The notes beneath the pieces were generated by a model that saw only the letters and a program-made list of their open reading frames with translations, was not told the DNA's origin and ran no database searches. Below, in pieces: positions 57,101-64,000 of a stretch of 64,000 bases of DNA. The stretch's first letter is position 1. Each line of letters opens with the position of its first letter. This stretch comes from Mikania micrantha (Eukaryota; Streptophyta; Magnoliopsida; Asterales; Asteraceae): NCBI GenBank assembly GCA_009363875.1, contig CM018695.1, forward strand, positions 63,669,433 to 63,733,432. The letters run 5' to 3'. The translations under genes were made by a program, and so were the position numbers.

Positions 57101-57287
57101 TGAAAGAACATCCCTTGTTGTTGTTGTTGCCTTGCGATCCGTTGTTAGTGCCACTCGTTTCGCTGGCCTGTTTGTTTGCCTCGTACTCAGCGAGCATCCG
57201 GTTGAATCTGCGTTCAACCATCATGTTGATTCTTGCCTTTTCGGCCTTGCGTTTGAGTCTTAGGGCATTTGCTCCTCTCCCCGACAT
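54132..57287 (-). CDS. gag-protease-reverse transcriptase-RNase H polyprotein
   Basis: 1051 codons from ATG 57287 (MSGRGANALRLKRKAEKAR). Gag capsid ~60-235 (FKSFLNCHPHKFKGTEGAV, GPALTWWN, EEYCPRDEI). Three zinc knuckles: 297-308, 313-326 and 355-368. Protease DTGA at 414-417. Reverse transcriptase ~600-800 with FRMCIDYRELNKV, MPFGLTNAPAVF and the FIDD active site at 748-751. RNase H from ~893 (YCDAS, later TDHKSLQHIF and HPGKANVVADALSR). No frameshift separates gag from pol, as is usual for plant chromoviruses. The ORF ends at a TAA (54132-54134) where the relatives appear to read through. Gag-derived particles would package the element RNA in the cytoplasm. Confidence 0.93.
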   Translation of the reverse strand: MSGRGANALRLKRKAEKARINMMVERRFNRMLAEYEANKQASETSGTNNGSQGNNNNKGCSFKSFLNCHPHKFKGTEGAVGMLRWVEKAESVFAMCECSEENRVKYATGTLEGPALTWWNTHVQTLGLDGANSMSWTDFTRLLHEEYCPRDEIRKLEAEFWVHKMVGSEIEQYCTRFHELCKLCPAMVTPEYKKIEQFISGLPEQFQSIVMASDITTIQPLIRLAHKLTDQAVAQGKLPKRGEHVKPQESQKRKWEPSHQQAHQPQQQQKSAPARAFTATQPDDKGKGVYQGKYPLCNRCSYHHSGQCERYRCLKCGRHGHMAKDCRTRFPINNNNPNHNQNQNNNNNQNTLRGCYECGKPGHMRRDCPQLKKAGGGAAKGRAFVIGSGEAKDDPNIVTGTFLLNNVYASILFDTGADRSFISSEFSKLLDITPTPLDYKYTVELADGKLIETQHIFRGCVMVLAGHELEIDLMPVTLGSFDVVVGMDWLSANQAEIVCNEKIVRVTLQNGEQISIQGERRGVPLNIISCMKANKYLQKGYTAILALIAEQPKKERKIEDIAVVRDFPEVFPEDLPGLPPQRQVEFQIDLTPGAAPIAKAPYRLAPTEMQELSNQLQELLDKGFIRPSFSPWGAPVLFVKKKDGSFRMCIDYRELNKVTIKNRYPLPRIDDLFDQLQGSSYYSKIDLRSGYHQLRIQENDIPKTAFRTRYGHYEFLVMPFGLTNAPAVFMDLMNRVCKPYLDKFVIVFIDDILIYSKNREEHAEHLRLVLELLKKEQLYAKLSKCDFWIREVQFLGHVVNEQGIHVDPAKIEAIKNWEAPKTPTEVRQFLGLAGYYRRFIEGFSKIAQSLTSLTHKDKKFDWGDKQEAAFNLLKQKLCTAPILSLPEGCEDFVVYCDASKQGLGCVLMQREKVIAYASRQLKVHEKNYTTHDLELGAVVFALKIWRHYLYGTKCTIFTDHKSLQHIFDQKELNMRQRRWVELIGDYDCAIKYHPGKANVVADALSRKETTKRVRALQLTIHSELPKQIRIAQQEALKAENLTLEAMRGMDK

Positions 57288-57527
57288 GTTCTATACGGAA
57301 GGTTAGAATGTTAGTTAGCATGGGTTCGAGCATTAGCCAATGTCATAAGAGAAGTCAAGTCAGATGTTATGTTATCATGGTCAACATGTAATAAGTAAGA
57401 CAAAACATAATTCCCATTAATAATAAGCTTGAAGTACAATGATTTCAAAAGGGAATACATAATAAGTTTTTCGAGCACATCCCGCTCGTCTAGGCCAAAA
57501 TAAGAAAATACAAAATACAACAGTCCT

Positions 57528-58277
57528 CTAATCCGAATCCATAGAGACGTGTGAGATATCGCTAGCAGCGTCTCCGTCCTCATCATCCTCCTCCGGATCC
57601 TCATTAGGATCCTCATCAAGGTCCTCATCTTCGAGGTCCTCGGCCTCGAATTCAGGACCATCCTCCTGAGGTGGCTCCTCAATAAACTGTGCAGCCCATG
57701 CATTAAGCATGGCATCACTGGCCTGCACCATGGCCTGAGTCTCGGTGATGTCCGTCCGATTCTCGGTGATACGCACGTCGTGTTCCTGCATGACATCGAC
57801 GACCTGTCCATGCTCGGTCAGTAGTTGAGACATTTGGAGTCGTAGAGCCTCCATCTGGGCTTCCAATCTGTTGTTGCGCTCCTCTAGCTGATCGTTTCGC
57901 CTTTCTAGACGATCGTTTCTCTCACGAAGAGTCCGGAACTCATCAGTTAGTTCCCTACTCTTCCGAATCACCTGTCGTGTGCAAGCCACGTGTGCCGCAA
58001 ACGCCTGCTCTGTCGACACTCCGAGTGGTGGTAAACGGTGGCCTGGAGTGGTGTCGCCGGGATATCGGTAAGGTGGTACTCTCTCCTCTATGATCCAGCT
58101 CTGTATGATGGCGGGTAGCCATCCCCAGTACCTAGCCCGTGCTGAGTCCCTAGCCCTCCGATCCATCTCGGCATCGACCTGGGCTACGATGCTCTCGACG
58201 CGTCGCCGACTCTCGGCAGCCGTGTCATCAGGGATCTGGTGTCGGTCGGTGCTCCTGCTAGTGTTATCGTCAGCCAT
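57528..58277 (-). CDS. accessory ORF upstream of gag: coiled-coil protein with acidic tail
   Basis: 249 codons from ATG 58277 (MADDNTSRSTDRH). The frame stays open further upstream, but this ATG lies 1 nt after a strong splice acceptor and outside the LTR. Layout: charged N-terminus with a WGWLPAIIQSWIIEE stretch at 51-65; coiled coil ~106-155 including three consecutive RN-x-x-LE heptads; a second helical part to ~195; then an acidic tail ~200-240 made of ED/DEDP repeats. No zinc finger, protease, envelope or membrane segment is visible. A decayed relative lies upstream of gag at 7442-7946. Extra ORFs before gag are known from Tat/Ogre elements, but this element has a chromodomain. Function unknown; self-association and binding of basic partners (histones, capsid) are possible from composition only. 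Confidence 0.8.
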   Translation of the reverse strand: MADDNTSRSTDRHQIPDDTAAESRRRVESIVAQVDAEMDRRARDSARARYWGWLPAIIQSWIIEERVPPYRYPGDTTPGHRLPPLGVSTEQAFAAHVACTRQVIRKSRELTDEFRTLRERNDRLERRNDQLEERNNRLEAQMEALRLQMSQLLTEHGQVVDVMQEHDVRITENRTDITETQAMVQASDAMLNAWAAQFIEEPPQEDGPEFEAEDLEDEDLDEDPNEDPEEDDEDGDAASDISHVSMDSD

Positions 58278-58278
58278 C

Positions 58279-58299
58279 CTGCATGTTTTTAAGTTAGTA
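58279..58299 (-). promoter_or_regulatory. predicted 3' splice site before accessory ORF
   Basis: On the minus strand TTACTAACTT, AAAAACATGCAG|G ends 1 nt before the ATG of the accessory ORF. It contains a consensus TACTAAC branch site (58293-58299). Branch-to-AG distance is about 15 nt, on the short side for plants. Confidence 0.45.
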
Positions 58300-58418
58300 A
58301 GCAACATTTCGATAAGTAATAATGTCATCATTGTGCAAGTTCTACGTGTAGTGTCTATAGTTGAGCAATGGCTATAGTCTAAGTTTACTACATGCAAACC
58401 TAGTTCCCTATAACCAAG

Positions 58419-58430
58419 GCTCTGATACCA
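58419..58430 (-). other. chromovirus primer-binding site (initiator Met)
   Basis: The minus strand reads TGGTATCAGAGC 3 nt after the 5' LTR end, an exact initiator-Met-type site. Confidence 0.9.
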
Positions 58431-59255
58431 GTCTGTCACACCCCCAAATTCCCACTTGTGGCAAATGTCCACGTGGATGTGACGTGTCCAGAATCACAGC
58501 TCAAGGTCATATAGAACACCTCTATATGCGTTTACAAATCCAATGTTTGACACATACACAATTAAAATAGTTTGCAGCGGAAAAAGTATTTCATCATATA
58601 GCAGCGGAATATTCAAATGTTTGACATATGCAGCGGAAAATCAAAAGTTGTTAAACACTACGATGTTTGATAAAGATACATATTCATAATAAACAGTGTT
58701 TGCATGAAAACATAAATAAATGCATGTAGGTCCTATGCCCGATCCCCTACGTGCATTCCTGGCATCCATAGTCTGCTAGTTACCTGAGAATACAAGTTTG
58801 AAAACAAGTGTCAACACAATGGTTGGTGAGTTCACAGGTTTTGATATACATATAGTAATGAAAAGTGTGTCATGCTGTTTATCAATGTTAGTACCGAGCC
58901 CTAGGCCCAAAGTGTCAGTGCGTCACTACCGAACTAGACTTGTTTGCTCTTGCCTCCGCTATGCCTCGTATACATAGCAAGTTAGGTCAGAATTTGCACG
59001 GGTTATGACACTCAGTCAACATGGTGCCCCGTGGGGTTAGTCATTCCCTAATGGATCCATCCAAATCTACCACGTTGTTTGTACATTAACGGTAAGACTT
59101 TGTGAGGGCTTGTAACGAGTTCAACACTTAATGTTTGTCCAATAAACCAGCATACACAATAGTGTTTGTACAGTAATAATGTTTGACTCGATGCAACTAG
59201 TATTCTCCCCCTATTTAAAAGCATTTGAAAAAGAGTAAAGAGGGGCCGTAAACTC

Positions 59256-59257
59256 AC
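59256..59257 (-). promoter_or_regulatory. predicted 5' splice site in 5' LTR
   Basis: ATCACTAAG|GTGAGTTTAC on the minus strand is close to the ideal plant donor. Paired with the acceptor at 58279 it would define a ~980-nt intron spanning the primer site. The equivalent motif exists in the 3' LTR (about 50560). Confidence 0.4.
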
Positions 59258-60942
59258 CTTAGTGATCGAGAAAGATATGCGTAAGCTCCCCGAGTAAGTA
59301 GCACGTCGGTCACCGGCAACCTATATCGTATACCGTACGTGAGTTCGTGTATGTGACCGTGCTAGTGTTCGTGTTAGTGCTCATGTTTGTGTCCAACAAC
59401 CCTTAGTTGTTCATGTTTGTCCGTGTCGGTCCACAATGACCGTGTTTGCTCGTGTTGGTCCACATTGACCGTGTTTGACCATGTTTGACCGAAGTTGACC
59501 GTGTTTGACCAAAGTTGACCGTGTTTGACCAAAGTTGATCGTGTTTGACCAAAGTTGATCGTGTCAAGTCAACGACCCGTTGGTGATCCGTGTGACAGTT
59601 GTGAATCGTGTAGCAATCGTGTAAGTGTTTGTCGTGTGCAAAACGCGTAAATCGCGTCTATGGACAACTTACTATTTATAGTAAGTTTCCATTTATGGAA
59701 AGTTCACAAAGCATATCGGTTTTATAGTTCTAGCATGCTTGTTAGTCCTACGTGATCATGTTAACACATAACACATCATCATGCAATATCACATAAGAAG
59801 TCATGTTCATCATGATTGTACATAAAAGTTTCCTAAAATGGAAAGTTTCCATTTTTAGCATACGTGTTATCGGAAACCATCTAACTTAGTATCTAATCCA
59901 CATATTATAACATAATAAGTCATTTAGCATGCTCAAATAATATAACACGTTGACGGATCGGTTTTTGTAAAAATAAAGTTACTATAAATAGTAACTTTGT
60001 GGTTTTTGCATAAAAATGACCATTTGACATTTCTAAACCATTTTCACATTACCAATCCTCATAATAATCAATCTAGCATCATTCTAAACATACCAATATA
60101 TCCAAATCGTCTCCCATCATTATTTCGACCCGAAAAGTTACTAAATATAGTAACTTTGTCAAAAATGACCATAAACATTATCAATATTACATTTGAACAT
60201 CATAATTATTCTAATAACATTTAAGTAGCAATCTATAAGCATGCATGATACCATATATCATTCACATCACCATTTTACAATCAAAAAGTTTCTATTATTA
60301 GAAAGTTTGTCAAAATCTTCATTTTAAATCTATCCAACATCATCTAGCCATGTATTCTTATTCCAATATCAATAAGGAACATTTCTACATACTCAAAGTC
60401 ATTGCAATACTCATGGATCATACATGCATGGTGATATTTCAACACTTTATGAACAAATCATGAAATCCTTACATACACATCATCATAGATCATCACCAAA
60501 TGCATTCTAATCATGTTAGATCATCATAAATCATCTTAAAATCAACAAACCCATATTATAAATTCGTGCATGTGAGCCATGGGTGCTTGCATGTGGGTTT
60601 TAACACATGCATGTGTGTGTGGTGGTGAGAAATGGACATTCTAGCCATGGGGGAATGTAAATACTACCTTCTAAGGCTCCAAGAAGGCTGAGATGATGAT
60701 AAAATCGAGCTAGAAGGCTTCTAAGAGCTTCTGGACAGCAGGTTCCTCAACGAATAAGAAGATGGTGGTGATGGGTGGTGGTCTAGGGAGTCACCAAGCT
60801 TCAATCTTCCAAGCTTTGAGCTTCAATAGGGTCTCCAATGGTGGAAAATGGTTGAATACTGGTGTAGAAGACGAATGTGGTCGAATGGTGGCGTGCTTGG
60901 CCGAAGAAAATGATTAAGGTAGAGTAGGATATGATTTTCTTG

Positions 60943-60953
60943 GGTTTATAAAG
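60943..60953 (-). promoter_or_regulatory. TATA-like box of 5' LTR
   Basis: CTTTATAAACCC on the minus strand, about 20-150 nt downstream of the palindrome cluster at 60974-61100. This is the best promoter candidate in the LTR. Confidence 0.45.
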
Positions 60954-60973
60954 ATTTTCTGCGAACTGGGTCT

Positions 60974-61100
60974 CCTCGCGTAGCGCGACGCGGGTCAGGT
61001 TTGGTCTCGCGTAGCGCGAGGGAGTTCGGCGTTCAAATTTCCCCCGCCCCCCTGTCGCGTACCGCGACAGGTTCCTTGTGGGCATTCGCGTAGCGCGACA
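60974..61100 (-). repeat. four CGCGTAGCGCGA palindromes, 5' LTR copy
   Basis: Same cluster as at 52276-52402. It is located immediately upstream of the TATA-like box, where U3 control elements would be. Confidence 0.8.
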
Positions 61101-61460
61101 GATTCTCTGATGAGCCCAATAGGCCCAATTTAGTGGGTTTGATCCGTTCGTCGCCGTTTTCACGTCTACGAACTATCGTTTGGCCTTGTTTGAACTTCCA
61201 AGTTCAATGTGTGAGTGTTTCGTGAGGTTTCGAGTGTTGTGCTACACAATGTGCTAGACGTTCACCAACGTTCGTGTGTTTTGACACGTGTGTGCTGTTT
61301 GCCGATAATTCTACGAATTGTCTAGTCATGTGTCAGTGTTCGTACTATCGTGCCACGTGTCACACTAAATTAATCTAATTCTAGTGCCACGTGTACATAA
61401 TGTATTTAAATAAACATTTAAATAAAATCAAAGCTGACCTGGAAATTACGGGGTGTCACA

Positions 61461-61465
61461 ATCAT
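61461..61465. other. target-site duplication ATCAT, right
   Basis: Matches 49733-49737. Confidence 0.9.
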
Positions 61466-62218
61466 TACCTTCGGCCCAAGCCCTTTATGCAACCCACGAC
61501 TTTATTTCATTTTTTGGATCGCCTAAGTATAAAATTATAGCCTACTTGGTTTAGCCAACCCAATTACTTCTTGACCCAATTAGGAATCAACCTAATGGCT
61601 TAGTCTACAATGAATGGCTTGGACCACAAAGGTACCCCGGCCCAATAATTCGGCCAAGTAGTTAGGATGGCCAATGGATGGGCCCTTATCATAGCCCAAT
61701 AATCCTATTCGACCCACACACCTAATCTTTGGCCCAAGGTTTTAGTTGGGCCCAAACCCGAATCATTCGGCCCATTGGTGAAGAATACAACCTAACACAT
61801 TCATAACACCTAAAACATTAAGTTTTGCAAGAATAATGTTATGATTACTTACTAATAGGTTCTTACAAGAAACTAAGAATTTATGACAAGTAAACAAAAG
61901 TGATCTAAGCATTATACTTAGAATCTCTCTGTGATGAAACTAAATCAAGGTTAACCTGATATCAATAACGAAGTGTTTAATATAATTGAATTAAGTGTTC
62001 TAAAGTCACTAACAGGTTAACAGGGCCGAATAATGACCGAGACTCACAGGTGTTAGCCAACTTTAGGGCTAACACATACACACACACAAATCAACTATAA
62101 CATATACTTATAAGCTACAAACGACGTGAAATCAATACAGGATTGTGAAAATAACATCAAGAACAACAACGAGCGCGTGCATTCTTGTTTTTACATAGTC
62201 AACCACTTCAAACAACAG

Positions 62219-62220
62219 GT
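62219..62220 (+). promoter_or_regulatory. candidate 5' splice site in long LTR
   Basis: AACAACAG|GTGAGTTCAT, conserved in the minus-strand copy at 16162-16163. Confidence 0.4.
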
Positions 62221-62859
62221 GAGTTCATTTGTGCCTTTTCAAACCTTTTGTTTTACTTCGGGACTGAGAAGCATGTTAAACAATTATTGAAATGTTTATT
62301 AAATGCTTTTACACATATTTACAATGCTTATACAAATGCTTGAATGTGAAATGCTTGGGTGGGAAACCAAAGACTAAGGCTATAGTGTAAGTATCAAATG
62401 CTATTTACTTTATACTTATTTACAATATACAAACACTTTGTGATCAAATTTGAAACTAGTATACTTTGAGAAGCTATAAACTTGATACTTATACTATAAA
62501 CGAGAAGTTTAAACTATATACTTGAGACTTACAATATAGATTTGAAGCCTAAACCTTATGCTAAACGCTTATGCTATGAACTTAATACTTAAACTTTGAG
62601 CTAAATACTTATGCTATAAGCTATGTGCTTAAACTATGCAATTGAGGTTTAACTTATAACCTCTATGATTAACTACATACAAAATCTTAAAGCTTTGAGA
62701 ATACTTAAACTAAACACTAATGCTTTATACAATTATTTCAGAAAGTTAATGTGCTAGACTCTTAGTAAAGTGTTAAACTATTTTACACTTACAATTACTT
62801 ACTTAAACATAACTCGAAAACTTATATGCTTAGAAATACTTGCATACGTGAGATGCTTG

Positions 62860-63095
62860 AAACACTTGGATGCTTAATACACTGGAAATACTTGAAAACA
62901 CGTGAATACTTGTTATACTTAGAATACTTGAAACACGTGAATACTTGTTATACTTAGAATACTTGAAACACGTGAATGCTTGATACATTTGGGATACTTG
63001 AATACTTGAATGCATGATATACTTGGGATACATAAACACTTGGAATGCTTGATACATTTGGATGCTTGAACACTTGAATGCTTGAAACATTGTAT
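62860..63095 (+). repeat. CTTGAAT/ACTTGAA minisatellite with 35-bp core
   Basis: CACGTGAATACTTGTTATAC plus the following TTAGAATACTTGAAA repeats at 62899, 62934 and 62969 with a 35-bp period. It is surrounded by looser GATACTTGAA / GAATGCTTGA copies. Confidence 0.75.
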
Positions 63096-63107
63096 GCTTA
63101 AACAAAA

Positions 63108-63365
63108 GACTGATTGACCGCCGCGTGTTGACATGTGTGTCAACCCCTACTAGTCAATCAGTGAAACTATGTGAATGCTTTAGACTTGTATTCATAAATT
63201 ATTGGACATTGTAAGACAGACTGTTGGCCGCCGCGTGTTGACTTGTGTGTCAACCCCTACTAGTCATAAGTGTTCTTCTTTGTCAGAGTCATGTAAGACA
63301 GACTGATTGGCCGCCGCGTGTTGACCTGTGTGTCAACCCCTACTAGTCATTCAGTGTTCTTCTTG
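63108..63365 (+). repeat. three GCCGCGTGTTGAC hairpin repeats
   Basis: CCGCCGCGTGTTGAC..GTGTGTCAACCCCTACTAGTC occurs at 63118, 63228 and 63311. GTTGAC and GTCAAC form hairpin arms. Confidence 0.75.
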
Positions 63366-63661
63366 ATTCATCCATGGTTATGACAAGTGACTAGAATGAA
63401 TGGGTTCTTATAGTTGACTTTGTGTTAACTTGAAGGTTCCCTTATCATAACATGTCATGAGTCATATTTAGGATCATTATGGATGGATGCTAAATTCCTT
63501 TGGGTTTTCAGCTGTCCATAATGGTGCCTCTTAAACTTAATACTTATTCGTTGTGGAATCAATGGTGTGGAGTGAAACGCTTAATTATCATTAATAACAA
63601 TATGTTAAGCGGCCCGGTATGTGGTGGGACGGTGGCTGGGGCTTGTCCCCTACATATGCCC

Positions 63662-63670
63662 TATATATAA
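63662..63670 (+). promoter_or_regulatory. TATA box, first copy
   Basis: TATATATAA in CCCTATATATAAGCATAC, inside the duplicated unit. Confidence 0.45.
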
Positions 63671-63888
63671 GCATACTTGGTTGGATAGCATAGGTGGTTG
63701 TTAGTGAGGTTAAGGTTGTCATTTCGGGGGAAACAAAGTAAACATGGGCAGGAAAAACAAATGCTAGGAATCATATGTCATGGAATCAAAGTAGTGGAAT
63801 GAAATGCTCAATTATCATTAACAACAATATGTTAAGCAGCCCGGTATGTGGTGGGACGGTGGCTGGGGCTTGTCCCCTACATATGCCC

Positions 63889-63897
63889 TATATATAA
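63889..63897 (+). promoter_or_regulatory. TATA box, second copy
   Basis: TATATATAA, 227 bp after the first copy. Confidence 0.45.
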
Positions 63898-64000
63898 GCA
63901 TACTTGGTTGGATAGCATAGGTAGTTGTTAGTGAGGTTAAGGTTGTCATTCAGGGAATCAAGGTAAACAATTACAGGGTAATCTAATTCAAAGAAACAAA

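Larger units (their letters stand above)
49738..61460 (-). mobile_element. complete young Ty3-gypsy chromovirus (Tekay/Del-like) with accessory ORF
   Basis: An 11.7-kb element with near-identical ~3-kb LTRs, a perfect ATCAT target duplication, an initiator-Met primer site and a purine tract. Order on the minus strand is 5' LTR, PBS, accessory ORF, gag-PR-RT-RNase H, integrase-chromodomain, PPT, 3' LTR. By eye the LTRs differ by one substitution and three indels, so insertion was recent. The gag-pol frame is whole except for one TAA between RNase H and integrase. It sits inside an LTR of another gypsy family. Long LTRs, a Met PBS and a C-terminal chromodomain favour the Tekay/Del clade. Confidence 0.93.
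58434..61460 (-). repeat. chromovirus 5' LTR
   Basis: 3027 bp, the partner of 49738-52728. It contains all the sub-repeats listed for the 3' LTR, plus a 34-bp segment (about 61361-61395, between two GTGCCACGTGT copies) that the 3' LTR lacks. Confidence 0.93.
63545..63960 (+). repeat. 227-bp tandem duplication carrying TATA boxes
   Basis: CCCGGTATGTGGTGGGACGG through CTATATATAAGCATACTTGG and GAGGTTAAGGTTGTCATT is present twice, offset 227 bp. A diverged single relative lies at about 47820-47890. Confidence 0.8.
61466..64000 (+). repeat. very long gypsy LTR, plus-strand copy, right part
   Basis: It continues the sequence broken at 49737 and still matches the minus-strand copy (for example AACAACGAGCGC and CAGGTGAGTTCAT near 62170-62230). 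It runs off the window end. With the left part it gives at least 4.2 kb of LTR-like sequence. It contains three repeat arrays and two TATA boxes, listed separately. Confidence 0.55.

Noticed and set aside
62830..63143. Minus-strand ORFs rich in Ser/Ile/Lys/His (91 and 74 aa)
   Set aside because: They are translated minisatellite (CTTGAATG units) in a long LTR, with no independent coding evidence.
1..64000. CRISPR arrays, bacterial defence or biosynthetic operons
   Set aside because: No regularly spaced near-identical repeats with unique spacers and no bacterial gene organisation. The DNA is plant nuclear.

Overview
This window is nuclear DNA from a flowering plant with a large, retrotransposon-rich genome. 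The evidence is interrupted gene structure with GT-AG introns, plant-type Ty1-copia and Ty3-gypsy elements primed by initiator-Met tRNA, a Cassandra element carrying a 5S rRNA-like promoter, hAT and foldback MITEs, and a plant S-domain receptor kinase. The LTR styles recall Asteraceae, but that is an inference from general resemblance only. I see no bacterial operon, CRISPR array, genuine tRNA gene or genuine rRNA gene.

Layout. (1) 0.65-25.7 kb is a heap of nested, decayed elements. A copia relic (LTR, PBS, gag) is interrupted by Cassandra and by a gypsy LTR piece. A plus-strand chromovirus-like gypsy follows (two LTR heads, an accessory ORF, gag, PR-RT-RNase H). A ~3 kb segment is duplicated (about 11.5-14.8 kb and 23.0-25.7 kb). 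A minus-strand gypsy pol relic is cut by a very long LTR of another gypsy family. (2) 26-34 kb holds the only ordinary host gene: an apparently intact seven-exon G-type lectin S-receptor-like kinase on the minus strand (842 codons by my splice model). Its second intron holds four MITEs, one ending 12 nt from the splice donor. (3) 34-44 kb is AT-rich and without recognisable genes, apart from one hAT-type MITE and some short repeats. (4) 44-47.5 kb is a decayed copia element with a 212-bp LTR, truncated inside the reverse transcriptase. (5) 47.5-64 kb is the long-LTR gypsy family again, split by a young, complete 11.7-kb chromovirus (49738-61460, minus strand) with near-identical 3-kb LTRs and a perfect 5-bp target duplication.

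The most interesting item is in the young chromovirus. Besides gag-pol with a C-terminal chromodomain, it encodes a separate 249-aa protein upstream of gag. This protein has heptad coiled-coil repeats and a strongly acidic tail, and it lies directly behind a good splice acceptor. A decayed relative of the same accessory ORF sits upstream of gag in the older element at 7.4 kb. I do not recognise this protein from any standard chromovirus domain set. The LTRs also contain evenly spaced hairpins, a cluster of CG-rich palindromes just upstream of a TATA-like box, and a TTGACC-rich minisatellite.

All coordinates, splice sites and repeat comparisons were read by eye. Similarity statements are qualitative, and no database was searched.
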